A stretch of 64,000 nucleotides of DNA from Deinandra increscens subsp. villosa (GCA_039602395.1 JBCNJP010000012.1:26336454-26400453), one strand, 5' to 3'. Counted from the first letter of the stretch, positions 22,870 through 33,949 are shown. Program-made: numbers and translations. The notes: a model not told the origin generated them from the sequence alone.

Positions 22870-23400
22870 GGAATTATTGATCAGCTTCACCCTGGATGTC
22901 ATGACTGAAATCAGCCACAAAGTCAGCCAGGGCCTGTGATTTTATGGCTGTCCTTGGCTCATAGACTAGGTTGTATGCACTTAGCTTCAGGGACCACTTC
23001 GCCATCCTACCTGACATCTCTGGTTTTCTCAAAACAGACTTAATAGGGTAGTTAGTTTTCACATTTATAGTATAGGTTTCAAAATATGCCTAAGTTTAAT
23101 AGAAACCATACTTAGGGCTAATATAAGTTTTTCAAGGTGGGAGTACCTGGATTCGGCGTCTAAAAGGCTCTTACTCACATAGTACACAGGATGTTGTTGA
23201 CCTTCTGCATCCTTGGTTAGGACTGCACTTACCGTGTTCTTTGAGACTGCTAGGTATAGAGACAGGGGCTCCCCTGGATTTGGCTTCATCAGGAGAGGTG
23301 CCGAGGATAGGCATGACTTCAGATCCTGAAATGCTTGCTCATGTTGGGATGTCCATTCGAATTTCTTATTCTTTCTGAGGATTTAAGGAGCTCCAACAGC
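22870..23400 (-). pseudogene. Tat RT-associated RNase H; RT body deleted
   Basis: Minus strand: LLMKPNPGEPLSLYLAVSK, HPVYYVSKSLLDAESRYSHL and, after a frame break near 23065, SGRMAKWSLKLSAYN and IKSQALADFVADF. These are successive motifs of the RNase H joined to RT in Tat elements. Directly upstream, at about 23395, an ELLELLK segment that should lead into RT meets the RNase H entry (KFEWTSQHEQAFQDLK), so all catalytic RT motifs are missing. This is an internal deletion and makes the element non-autonomous. Confidence 0.75.
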
Positions 23401-24110
23401 TCTTTTTCAATGTGACCCGAGATGTTAGTACCAATTAGCACTTTCTTCCCAGGATGCAAGGGATCCAAAGTTACTTCTTTGACATCCTGCTCCCTTGCCT
23501 CTAGGACATCCCTGGTCTTTTTCTTTAATTGCTATCCTTGACGTGTCTTCGATGATATCTTCATGGCTGAAGTGTAGCAATCTTTCGCCTCTAGTTGGTC
23601 ACTGTGGATGGTGACTACTCCCCAGGGTGTCGGTAGCTTTACACACTGATGGTACGTTGAGGGGACAGCTTTCATGTCATGAATCCAGGTTCTACCCAGG
23701 ATGATGTTATATCCTGATGGTGCATCCATGACACAGAAGCGCTGCATAGTGTTGACGCTTTCAATGTAGACTGGTAGTTTCACCCCCCCCCCCCCCCAGG
23801 GTGTTCTTCGTCTCGCCGCTGAATCCCACGAGGACCGTGGATTTGGCGACAATTTCATCCTGAGGTATGCCCATCTTGGTCAATGTTTCGAGCTGGATGA
23901 TGTTAAATGAACTGCCTCCATCGATCAAGTTCCTTTTCACGTAGTGGTTAGCGATGTATAGGGTGATCACCAGCCCATCATGGTGAGGGTCCATGACGTT
24001 ACACCTGTCGTCCTCACCAAAGGTCACGTCTTTCACGCCTGCTTGCACTAAAGTTCTTACTGGCTTCCTGGGCATGTCTGACTTGGCCTCCTTTGCATGT
24101 CTCTTGGCTG
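23400..24110 (-). pseudogene. Tat aspartic protease with homopolymer frameshift
   Basis: Minus strand: PHHDGLVITLYIANHYVKR, LIDGGSSFNII with the catalytic Asp of the Ty3-type D-x-G-S-S motif, and VLVGFSGETK. A run of 15 C (plus strand 23783-23797) then shifts the frame, and the protein resumes with KLPVYIESVN and YNIILGRTWIHDMKAVPSTY. This is the expected protease followed by the lead-in to RT. The run may be a real frameshift or a sequencing or assembly error. Confidence 0.8.
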
Positions 24111-24239
24111 CAGAATAAGAAGTACCACAAATGTCAGAACCACCAGAAATAAAATGAATTACCTTAGCATCCGGGGATGGGGATGCTGCCCGCTCAGGAG
24201 GTGTGTCTGCATCCTGGGTCCGGCCAGCGACCCTGGATT

Positions 24240-25700
24240 TTGCTGATTAATCAGTGCCCCTGGATTTCTCCTTCTTTCTCCCAAGGAGCTCCTTCAAGAA
24301 ACCTTTGCTCAGAAGATAGCTGATTTCCTTCCTTATAGCAATGCAATCCTCGGTCATATGACCGAAATCCTCATGATAGGCACACCACTTGGATTTATCC
24401 TTCCAGGATGTAGATTTGTCAGTCTTCCTGGGCCAACTTGCCTTGTCCCCCAGATCCTGCATGGCATTGATTACACCTGCAATGTCAGTAGCAAAGCAAA
24501 ATTCAGTGAAAGTAGGATATTCTTCATCATCCCCATCTTCGCCTTGATCAATCCTGTTGACCCTTGGATTGTCGGGTCTGGAGTATGGTTTAGTCCTTTG
24601 GGACTTAGGATGTACGGGCTCAGATTTCCTATTAGACTACCCATATCCTGGGGCAGCTTCAACCTTCTCCTGCACCTTCTTGTCTTCTTCCAACTTGATG
24701 AAGTGTAGGGCCCTATGCCTTACTTCATCCAGCCTGTGGCAAGGATTCCTCACCAAATCTTCGTAGAAAGGTGAATCTTTCTTGAGTCACATCTTGAATA
24801 CTTGAACAGCAGTAGCCATATCTAAATTGGGAATGTCCAGGGTCTCCTTGCCAAACCTGTTCACATAAGTTCTCAAAGATTCATTAGCATTCTGAGTGAC
24901 CCTGTATAGGTCACTCGTTAGATTTTCAAAATTGCGACTGCAGGAGAATTGGTTGTTAAACAAATTAATTAAATGAGAGAATGAAGAGATAAAAAAGGGT
25001 GGCACACTCAGTAACCACTTCAGGGCTGAGCCTGTAAGTGTGGACCTGAAACCTTTGCAAAGGCATGCCTCCTTGATGTCAGGGGGCATGTAGATCACTT
25101 CCATCCTTTCCATGTATTGAGCCACATGCTCTTCTGGGTCACTGGTTCCATCATACAACTTCATATTTGGAGCTTGAAACCTTTTTGGTATTTCCACGTC
25201 GGAGATTGGATGAGCAAACCTGGATAGGCGATGACTTGCTAGTGCCACTTCAGGGATAGGGTTGCACCACTCCTGGGACACTTGAAATCATCTCCTTTAG
25301 CTTCTTCAGTTCCTTAGCCACAACAGGGCTAAGACCTGCATCCTGCACAGAATCGTTAGTTAAGTTATTGAAATTTAGGAATCTATGGATGTTATCAGCA
25401 TCCTAGGTACTAGTGCCCCTAGGATTCGTAGTTGATTCCCTGAATGTTGACATCCTGGGTCCGTCAGCCAGGGTAGTATAAGCAGTCGCAAATATCGGCC
25501 TTGGATCATGATCTGAACATCATCCCCCAAACTTGACCCATTCTTAGGGCTGTTAAATTGCAACCTTCTTGCCTGGACAGGAGAGGTGGGTGTTCGATCC
25601 GCCCCATTTTTCTCTGATCTCATCCTGGCCATTTCATCGAGCACATCCTAGTTCACCTTTTGTTGTTGCTCCATGTAATGCTGCATCTTAGCGAACATCT
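24240..25700 (-). pseudogene. Tat-lineage gag
   Basis: Minus strand: an N-terminal part with MLDEMARMRSEK (about 25640), then PKRFQAPNMKLYDGTSDPEEHV (trimmed motif: KLYDGTSDPEEH), GFRSTLTGSALKWL and ESLRTYVNRFGKETL. These are the Ty3 Gag core. Near the C-terminus KWCAYHEDFGHMTEDC gives a single zinc-knuckle-like CxxHxxxxGHxxxxC motif, followed by KEISYLLSKGFLKEL. Stops and frameshifts at about 24470, 24780 and 25300-25370 break it into pieces. Gag forms the cytoplasmic particle for this lineage. Confidence 0.8.
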
Positions 25701-25849
25701 CCAGGAATTCATCGTTATAGATCAAGACTGGCCTGTCAGTGGTTCTTGACGACTGAGCGAATCCAAGGCTGACAGATGGGTTGGATGCAAAACTGACATT
25801 GGCTCCTGTTGAGGTCCCAAAAGCAGGAGGAGGAGGAGGAAGGCTCCCC
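25701..25849 (-). other. Tat leader, interrupted by the TRIM
   Basis: Sequence between gag and the inserted TRIM. The leader resumes at 27216 and runs to the PBS at 27350-27368. Confidence 0.5.
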
Positions 25850-26269
25850 TGTAAGAATAAATAAATACTTGATAATCTTATTGAATAAGTTGGTTACAAT
25901 ATATAGGAAATGATAATTAAACCCTAAATCTTAATAGGCCCGTGGGCTCATACTAATTAAACCCTAATCTAATAATAATAATCTAATGTCTAATACTCCC
26001 CCGCAGTCGTAGCGGAATAAATTATACGCTAAAGACTGAAAAACAAGAATAACTTAAACATAATAATAAATAAATAAAAACTAGCTTCAATCTCGGTTCG
26101 CGACTCCAACTCCCAATCTTCAATCAACCAATCAATAGTGTGTTTGAATGTGCCAAATTATATTCTTCAATGTTATGATCCCATCCTCTACTAATAGTCT
26201 TCAATGCAGTGGTGCGACACATAGGTTTGGACTGTCGTCCTAAAAGGCGGTGTGTCGAGGCTAGCGATT

Positions 26270-26610
26270 AATGGTTTCTTAGATCCGTAGATCAAGAGAT
26301 GAGATTTATAAATTTAAAAAAGAAAAAGAATGCAAGGCCGGTGACCTTGGTCAGACGGCATTCGCTTTGATCCGTAGATCTAAAAAGATAAGAAAACAAG
26401 GTTGGTGACCGTAGTCATACGACAAACTTCGAATGAGAGAAAAAAAAGATCGGATCCGTAGATCTAATAAATAAAGTAAAATAAATAGAGAAGGTGAAGC
26501 AATGAAGATCGATGACCGTGGTCAATTGACGGGCTTTGAAAGAGGTAGAAGAGAAAAGAAAAGAGACTCGATTAAATCTTTGACTAGATCCATCGATAAA
26601 AAAAAAGGAA
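26270..26610. repeat. Degenerate tandem repeat inside the TRIM
   Basis: About four units of 80-110 bases share GATCCGTAGATC and GGTGACCGTGGTCA-like words (near 26285, 26370, 26452 and 26585). It is purine-rich and non-coding. Confidence 0.6.
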
Positions 26611-26973
26611 TGACAAGAAAGAAAAAAAAATTTGATGCTGTTAATGAAAGATTTGTTTGAAAACAAGAAATTGAAGTTTTTTTTTTTTTTTTAACAATTG
26701 GTGGTTTCCGTCGAATTCAATGTACGAACCACAAACAAAAAGTTGGAGATTTCTTTGACCGCCGCGAATGAACAAATTGCATACAACCTCATGCATAAGT
26801 TGACGGCACGAATGAACAAAAGAAGCAACTTCAATCAATTAATATGCATGAAAAATCAATACCGATTTGGTTGCGAAAGATGATTATCGGAGTTTTGAAT
26901 CGAGACGAAACTTTATTAGAAACAGAACGGAGGAGCAAAAAACCATGAAACTAAAATAAAAGCGAAGCTAGAA

Positions 26974-27005
26974 CAGGGCGGCGGCGGGGGCGGCACGCCG
27001 CCCTG
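26974..27005 (-). other. GC-rich hairpin near the TRIM PBS
   Basis: Perfect 10-bp stem CAGGGCGGCG / CGCCGCCCTG with a 12-base loop in an otherwise AT-rich element, about 50 bases inside the PBS. It is placed where retrotransposon leaders carry packaging or dimerisation structures. Confidence 0.6.
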
Positions 27006-27215
27006 TCTAGGGTTTAAACTTGGTGGCGACGGCTAGGGTTTGGATCGTTTAGGCTGTGATACCATGTAAGAATAAATAAATACTTGATAATCTTATTGAA
27101 TAAGTTGGTTACAATATATAGAGAATGATAATTAAACCCTAAATCTTAATAGGCCCGTGGGCTCATACTAATTAAACCCTAATCTAATAATAATAATCTA
27201 ATGTCTAATATCCCC

Positions 27216-27368
27216 AAAGTGAAGGAACTGACAGAGGAGTAGTTGCATTTGAGGAGTTTCATTGTGTCGACATCTTTTTGTAGATTTTCGTAAAAATCAA
27301 GTTAAAAATAAATCTAGCAAGGGTTTCTAGGAAAATTGACACCAATGGCCCCACGGTGGGCGCCAAAT
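27216..27368 (-). promoter_or_regulatory. Tat leader and primer-binding site
   Basis: Minus strand: TTTGGCGCCCACCGTGGGG directly follows the LTR end CCAAAACA. TGGCGCC is the common start of tRNA-Asp-type primer sites in Tat/Ogre elements. The rest is leader. Confidence 0.75.
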
Positions 27369-28249
27369 TGTTTTGGCTAAAAATTACTAAGCAAATCTTT
27401 GAACCAAATTAGTTTGTGAGGTATAGTGCCTAGGATGCTTTGGTTATAAAATCTAGTTTAACGTTTGAAATCCAAGGTCACAACGAATAAAATAAGGTTT
27501 TTAGCAGATTTGACCCTGAATGTAAAATACGATTTAGTAATAAAAAAAATACGATTTCAGGATAAAACTTATAGAAAAGTAAACACAATGAAATTAATCC
27601 ATGGATGTAGGAAAGAACACCAAGATTTTTGAGGGGAAAAAGCCCTTAACCCCTGGATGTCTCCAAAGGCCGCCGGCACAAAAAACCCCTTGGCAACGAT
27701 AACACACGTTGCCCATTTATTGCACTGAAAATATTCGATTACAGATGTTTGAGACTGATTGCTAAGTGAGTGAGTGCGAGTACAAGTGTTTTCTAGCCTC
27801 TAAAATGAAACCCTAAGCCGCATATTTATACAATAAACTTGTAACTATATTCCGATATTCTAGGGATTCTCCTTCAATGGCATGTGACCGTTAGTTGGAG
27901 CGAGTTTAACAGCGAACTTCCATTTTCACACGTGCTATGACTCTGACTCAGTCCATGTGACCGTTGTTTGTTACTTCGAGTACCTGACTTGATCACACAA
28001 GGTCAAAGTAAAGGTTAGTAACATTACCCTAGCATGTTGGGTACCCGTGCATGCAGGGATCTGGTAGAATAAAAAGATGTGCCCTGGATTCATTACATCA
28101 CGGGTCAATGTCTAATAAAAAAATCAGTAGTATAAATATATGAATCCTGTGTCTCGATAAAATGCTCTGTCCCTGGATGTTTGACATTCAGGGGACCAGA
28201 CCTGTCAAGCAAAATTAGTCAATTCAGGGGCAAAATCCAGGGTACAACA
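27369..28249 (-). mobile_element. 5' LTR of the Tat-lineage element
   Basis: Minus strand: ends AGCCAAAACA at 27369 directly before the PBS, and probably starts TGTTGTACCCTGG at 28249. The TATA box TATAAATATG is at 27821-27830. CCTGGAT and CAGGG words occur on both sides of the TATA box. The outer end at 28249 is inferred from TG and from the change to Tekay-type sequence beyond it. Confidence 0.65.
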
Positions 28250-29878
28250 ATAAACATATGCGTCATGATGACTTACGACATTTTCCCGCGTATACGATGT
28301 ACGATCGATGGGAAAATCATACAAAGTCTTGTCATTCCCACTGAGGTGGGAGACTTAGGACTTGTACACTCGTATAATTCATAATCAATTTGACTTATGA
28401 TATGCAAACACATAGCCAAGTAACCTCATGCTCTTAATTATGCATTTTCCCAACTTGTTCATTTACCGATAAAATATATATTTATCATATGTGGGCTAAT
28501 TCCATGTTTACACAACATCATCATCACATGAAAATCACATAGATCATCATTTGACACATTTGAAACTATGTCATTGATTCCTAATCACATGCATGAAAGC
28601 TATCTTGCCCTAATAGGCCATTTTTGTCATATTTTCACATAAATAATTTTTATAAATCAATCTTCATGCAATTGTTCATCAAGTTCACAACTTTATACAT
28701 CATCATGCATCTAATAACCTGATTACACATTGACATAGTAGATTTAACACCAATCATGTGCCTTTATTCAAGATCTTGCATGCATGGCAACCGAAATCAT
28801 GTTTTCATCATAGATCTCATGCAAAGTCAAAAACTTTATCACACATCAACCCTAGATAAATCATTATCAAGTCATTAAAACATAAATCTAGCACAAATCA
28901 TCAACCTTTATCCACATGCATGCATGATTTTCCATGAAAAACCCTAGATCTAGCTCATATCACAACATCATGCATAAAAGCCATACTTTTGATCAAAAGA
29001 TGCAATCTTTTCTATCCAAATCACTAGATCTATACTAGATATCATCAAACAATCATAGATCAGACCTAGATCCATCAAAAAGCTTGGATCTTGACAACTA
29101 AACATAAGCAAAACATAAGGAATCACATATTGAGTGATGTAGGATGATGATGCAATCAAGGATTGAAACTTGTAATAAAGCTCAAATCTTGATGATGAAT
29201 GAGAATGAAGATGATATGAGACGTAAATGAGAGTGACAAGACGTCTGGAAGTGGTGAAATGGGTTGGTGGTGGCTAATGATGTTTTTATAGAGGTAAACT
29301 AGGGTTTTGCTGAAAATTCAAGTTTAGGTGTATCGCCTAGGGCCTTGGGTTGCTCTAGGCGATACGCCTAGAGCTCCCCATCTAGCAGCCCTGTTGACTT
29401 TTGTTGATCGCATCCCATTTTGTCCGTTTTTCGCGTTTTTGGTCTCGGTTTTCAAGGTTTTCTCCTATTTTCAATTCAACATCATTTTTATCACATCGGA
29501 TCCAATAAAATCAAGTATCAACTTGCCACATAACGATTTACGATCATACAATTAAATTCACGTATCGGTTTGCACATTAATTCACGATACTTAGCAATTT
29601 TTAGTTTTTCACCAATGTTACGAGACTTCGATTTGTGTGTGATGTTTGTGAAGTGTTTTAAGGCTACTAGACTCTTCTAATACCTTAATTGACATACTAC
29701 GCCTATATACGCGACTCTTGGTTTTCCGGTTTTATCCGTTTCTAAGGCTCGAGTCCCACCTAAAGGGCCGAAATTCCACACTTTATACTGATATATATGT
29801 ATATATATATGATTATATGTATTGATTACTTACTATGCTATTGTTGCTATTTCTATATCTCTCTATCGCAATGTCACA
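28250..29878 (-). mobile_element. Tekay-like LTR, end cut by the Tat insertion
   Basis: Minus strand: starts TGTGACATTGCGATAG at 29878, with a TATA box CTATAAAAA at 29283-29291 and a long leader/U5 containing many CATCAT words. The LTR end (expected GTGTGACA) is not reached; sequence passes into the Tat LTR at about 28250. Palindromic TATCGCCTAGG / CTAGGCGATA words lie at 29328-29385, just upstream of the TATA box. Confidence 0.65.
29328..29385. repeat. TATCGCCTAGG palindromic words before TATA
   Basis: TATCGCCTAGGGC and CTAGGCGATACGCCTAG lie within 60 bases, on the minus strand 40-100 bases upstream of the TATA box at 29283-29291. Confidence 0.8.
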
Positions 29879-29925
29879 TCTACCTACGAGTATTACTTGT
29901 TTGAATTAACCATGTCATTATTCAA

Positions 29926-30618
29926 ATGGTAGGTACTTACTGTAATATACATGGGATGTATATTGCAGGCATGTCTTCTGAGCCATGCGACATCAGAGCA
30001 TCATCGGGAGCTAAGGGGAAGAGACCCCTAGAGACCGCATCAGTGGAGTCGAGTCTTGCTTCACCGGTCCTCAGGAGAAGGCATTTGAACGTTCATGATT
30101 TGGAGACGTGTCCAGCTTATCTGGAGGACATTTTCCGGATCTATCAAGTACCATCTCCAGTTATTGACGGAGTTGCGCCAGAGATGAGGACTTCGCTGAC
30201 ACTGCCTACACTTGCTTATACACCGGAGCAGGCCTTCACAGCTCTGTTAGTGGATTTTGTTCATCACCAGGAATGCATCTTTCCTGTGGTAGATGATGTG
30301 GCTTATTTGAATAATGGTCTTCATGCATTGCAGAAACAAGTGAACGACGTGACTGTTGGACGTCGTCATGATGAGGGGGAACTGGATTGGTTGGAATACA
30401 GCGTTAGGTTGGTGCATGAGGAGGTGTTCAGGTTGATGGCTGTTGAGCGATCACAGGATGACACCATCCAGCATCTGATAGCAGGACATGAGCTTTTGGC
30501 AGCTAGAGTCATGGCACTAGAGGCAGCACCGGGTCCGCACGTGGTACCCGTAGCACCTGAGCCGGAGCCCATGAACCAGGATGACCTGGAAAGTGAGGGT
30601 TCAACGATTGTGGGATGA
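29926..30618 (+). CDS. Uninterrupted 230-codon ORF upstream of Ty3 gag
   Basis: I do not recognise this protein. It is open for 230 codons although every other gene of the downstream element is broken. An internal Met (MSSEPCDIRASSGAKGK, 29970) after a polypyrimidine-free 'tattgcag' may be the true start, with the upstream part a spliced leader. The N-terminal third is basic and Ser-rich. Residues about 125-210 look helical and coiled-coil-like (LHALQKQVNDV, LVHEEVFRLMAVE, LLAARVMALEAA), and the tail is acidic and Pro-rich. Position and orientation suggest an accessory ORF, or a split Gag N-terminus, of the Ty3 element that follows. Confidence 0.5.
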   Translation: MVGTYCNIHGMYIAGMSSEPCDIRASSGAKGKRPLETASVESSLASPVLRRRHLNVHDLETCPAYLEDIFRIYQVPSPVIDGVAPEMRTSLTLPTLAYTPEQAFTALLVDFVHHQECIFPVVDDVAYLNNGLHALQKQVNDVTVGRRHDEGELDWLEYSVRLVHEEVFRLMAVERSQDDTIQHLIAGHELLAARVMALEAAPGPHVVPVAPEPEPMNQDDLESEGSTIVG

Positions 30619-30845
30619 GTATTAGTAAAATCTAGGAAGCTTTTGGAGAAACATTGTATAAAGCGTGGTAGTCTTTATCTATGAATAGTATGTAAAAATT
30701 TGACTCAATTTGAAATTTAATGAAATTGCAAATTAGTTGCGATTTTATTTATGTGTGTTTTCCTATTTGTCGTCTGATATTTATTTTATGCTTGGATGAT
30801 AAACACTGGGATGTTAATCATTTTTGTATATTATAAATAAAGAAA
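30619..30845 (+). other. Spacer between accessory ORF and gag
   Basis: AT-rich, non-coding, 227 bases. Confidence 0.6.
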
Positions 30846-31960
30846 ATGGCAGGTAGAGGTCGTGGGCGAGGAGGTGGTATTAACATGTCAGTAGAAGAGC
30901 TCAACACTATCATTGGACAGAGTGTCGCGACAACGTTAGCAGCACACGCTCAGGCAAATCCGCATGATCAGCAAGGTTGTACGTATAATATGTTTATGTA
31001 CTGTAAGCCTCACAGTTTTAATGGAACTGAAGGAGTGGTTGGTTTGCTTCGTTGGATGGAAAAGACAGAGTCTGTGTTTGAGCGATGCAATTGTCCACAG
31101 GAGTATCGTGTGAAGTATGCTATTGGTTTACTGGAAGAAGTGGCATTGACTTGGTGGAATTCTCAAGTCCAAATGCTAGGATTGGTTGAGGCTAATGCTA
31201 TGCCATGGGCTGAGTTTTCAAGGATGTTGATTGAAGAATATTGTCCTTGAGTGGAAATCAGGAAGCTCGAAGTTGAGTTCGGTTGTCTGAAAATGGAAGG
31301 ATCCAAAATTGAATCTTACACTACGAGGTAGAATGAGTTAGCGTTGTTGTGCCCAACACTGGTTGATCCACCATAGCGAAGAATCAAGAGGTATATTGAG
31401 GGGTTGGTACCCCAGATTCTAGGTTTGGTAACGTCTAGTAATCCTTTGACGATTCAAGAGACAATCCATTTAGCTCATCAACTGACTGATCAAGTGGTTC
31501 AGCAAGGAATCTTGCCACCACGAAAGGCATTGTCTGGATCGAGTGATAACAAGAGGAAATGGGATGGATCAGGGAATAGTGCTGGTTCGAGTTCGAATCA
31601 GAATCCGCATCGCAAGGGTGATAGTCATGCTGAAGGTGGTCAAGTGAATCAGAATGCGGGGAATTCTTCAAGTGGTTATCAAGGGAAACTTCCGAAATGC
31701 TACAAATGTGATCGACATCACACTGGGAATTATGCAATCAAATGTAACAAATGTGGGAAGTTGGGACATAAGGCTGTTGATTATCGAGTCAGAGTTAACA
31801 ATCAAGGAGTCCAAAATCAAGGTAACCAGAACCTCAAGGGTATTCAAGCTGGCTGTTTCGAATGTGGAGTTGTGGGTCATTTTAAATGAGATTGTCCAAA
31901 ATTGAAGGGAGCTGGAAATGGTGGAAATGGTGGGAACCGTAGAGGCAACAACAATGGAGC
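30846..31960 (+). pseudogene. Ty3 chromovirus gag
   Basis: Starts MAGRGRGRGGGINMS. Core motifs: KPHSFNGTEGVVGLLRWMEK, ALTWWNSQVQ and AEFSRMLIEEYCP. A basic, Gly/Asn-rich tail carries two CCHC knuckles: KCNKCGKLGHKAVDY, where the last Cys is Tyr, and CFECGVVGHFK*DC, with a stop at 31887 at an Arg codon position. Further stops are at 31248 (CP*VEI), in TR*NEL and at PP*RR. CGA-to-TGA explains two of them. The order is right for a Tekay/Del-like gag, but it cannot give a full protein. Confidence 0.85.
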
Positions 31961-32480
31961 CGGAGGAAATGGCAATGGAGGAGCTGCTAGAAGAGCTTTT
32001 GTGATTGGAACTGGAGAAGCTCGAAATGATACCAATGTGGTCAATAGTAGGTTTTCTATCAATGGCTAATTTGCTTCCGTATTATTTGATACCGGTGACG
32101 ATAGAAGCTTTATTTCGAGTAAATTTAGAAAGATGATAAATTTCGTAGAAAGTCCTTTAGAGGCTAGGTATTCGATTGAGCTTGCGAATGGTAAATTGAA
32201 CGAGATCAATAGTATTGTTCGAGGTTGCGTCATGGATCTATCTGGTCACCAAATGAGCCTAGATTTGTTGCCAACGACGTTGGGTAGTTTTGATGTGATT
32301 ATTGGGATGGATTGGCTGTCCAAACATCGAGCTGAAATCGTGTGCCAGGAGAAGATAGTAAGAATCCCTCTTCCGTGTGGAGAAATTCTGACAGTTCATG
32401 GTAAGAAGAGCAGAACTGTAGTTGGGGTTATTTTGTATCTTAAAGCTCAGAAATGTTTGCGAAAGGGACATGAAGCTATT
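31961..32480 (+). pseudogene. Ty3 aspartic protease
   Basis: SVLFDTGDDRSFISS holds the catalytic DTG; IELANGKLNEI and FDVIIGMDWLSKHRA follow in the usual order. A stop at 32067 (NG*FAS; CAA to TAA) precedes the active site. It cleaves Gag-Pol in intact elements. Confidence 0.85.
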
Positions 32481-33150
32481 TTAGCTCGCGTAATCGAGAA
32501 GCCTGCAAAAGAACCGCGTTTGGAGTATATTCTAGTTGTTAGAGATTTTCCAGATGTATTTCAAGAGGATTTACCAGGATTACCTCCGCATAGGCAGATA
32601 GAGTTCAAGATCGATTTGGCACCTGGAGCGTCGCCTATTGCTAAAGCACCTTATCGATTAGCCCCGAGTGAACTTCAGGAGTTATATACTCAATTGCAGG
32701 ACTTGTTGGAGAAAGGATTAACTAGACCTAGTTCATCGCCGTGGGGAGTGCCTATTTTGTTCTTCCATGAATTGACCACTTGTTTGATCAGCTTTAGGGT
32801 TTGAGTTATTATTCAAAGATAGACTTGAGATCTGGCTATCATCAATTGCGAGTCTGAGAGGAGGATGTTGAGAAAACAGCGTTCAGTAGATATGGTCATT
32901 ATGAGTTCTTGGTTTTGCCATTTGGGTTAACCAATGCACTCGCAGTATTCATGGATTTGATGAATCGTGTCTACAAACCGTATCTGGATCAGTTCGCCAT
33001 AGTATTTATTAATGATATTCTCATCTACTCTATGACAAGGGAAGATGATGTTAAGCACCTTCGTATCATACTTGACTTATTGAGAAAGGAGCAGTTGTAT
33101 GCTAAATTCTCAAAGTTCCACTTCTGGATTCGAGAAGTCCAATTCTAGGT
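32481..33150 (+). pseudogene. Ty3 reverse transcriptase, inactivated
   Basis: Reads VVRDFPDVFQEDLPGLPPHR, EFKIDLAPGASPIAKAPYR, RPSSSPWGVPILF, then (after stops) KIDLRSGYHQLRV and FLVLPFGLTNA. The polymerase box is FINDIL where FIDD is expected, a catalytic Asp to Asn change (GAT to AAT). Compared with the fragment at 54406-54837, 81 bases are missing in frame after VPILF. Stops at 32795 (L*GLS) and 32855 (RV*EED) also occur at the equivalent sites in that fragment. Confidence 0.9.
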
Positions 33151-33154
33151 TATA

Positions 33155-33800
33155 TCGTCAACGAATCAGGAATTTAAGTTGATCCGCCAAAAATTGAGGC
33201 AATTAAAAATTGGCATGTGCCAAAGACGCCGACCGAAGTATGCCAATTCCTCGGTCTAGCGGGCTATACAGGAAATTTATTGAGAATTTATCTCCTATTA
33301 CACAACCTTAACTACACTGACTCACAAGGGACTGGTGTATAATTGGGGGGTGAAGCAGGAAGAAGCTTTTCAGCTTTTGAAGAAAAAGCTTTGTAGTGCA
33401 CCTATCCTTTCGTTTCCAGAAGGGACTAAGGATTTCGTGGTGTATTGTGACACATCGATTCGAGGGATGGGAGGTGTGCTCATGCAGCGTGATAAAGTTA
33501 TCGCTTATGCCTCGAGACAGCTCAGAGATAATGAAATGAATTATAAGACTCATGATCTGGAGTTAGGAGCTGTGGTTTTTGCATTAAAGATCTAGAGGCA
33601 TTACTTGTACGGTACCGAGTGCACAATTTACACCGATCACAAGAGTCTTCAACACATCTTGACCAAAAGGAGTTGAATATGAGGCAACGACGATGGGTAG
33701 AATTATTCAAGGACTATGAATGTGATATCAAGTATCATCCGAGAAAGGCTAACGTGGTAGCTGATGCCCTAAGTCGAAAGGATTCGAAGCCAAAGAAAGT
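33155..33800 (+). pseudogene. Ty3 RNase H
   Basis: EEAFQLLKKKL, FVVYCDTSIRGMGGVLMQ, IAYASRQLRDNEMNYKTHD, a stop at 33593 (KI*RHYLYG; TGG to TAG), the TDHKSLQH segment in a shifted frame, then MRQRRWVELFKDYECDIKYH and ANVVADALSRK. The order is collinear with Ty3 elements. Frameshifts lie near 33610 and 33150-33330. Confidence 0.85.
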
Positions 33801-33949
33801 TCGCGCTTTGCAGTTGACAATTCATTCAGAGTTAGCGGATCAGATTCGGAACGCACAAATTGAAGCGTTGAAGGAAGAGAACTTGGAGTCAGAATCTCTG
33901 CATCGGTTAGATGATCAGTTTGAGATCCGATTGGATGAAAGTTGATATT

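Larger units (their letters stand above)
25850..27210 (-). mobile_element. TRIM-like element, 146-bp LTRs, TSD TCCCC
   Basis: Two direct 146-bp repeats (25850-25995 and 27065-27210) differing at about two positions flank 1.07 kb without coding capacity. The target duplication TCCCC is present on both sides (25845-25849, 27211-27215). On the minus strand a PBS, TGGTATCACAGCC, follows the 5' LTR (27064 down to 27052), and a PPT, GCGGGGGAG, precedes the 3' LTR (about 25996-26006). Size, short LTRs and lack of genes fit a terminal-repeat retrotransposon in miniature. The LTR begins TATTAG rather than TG. The two-base LTR difference suggests a fairly young insertion into the Tat leader. Confidence 0.9.
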
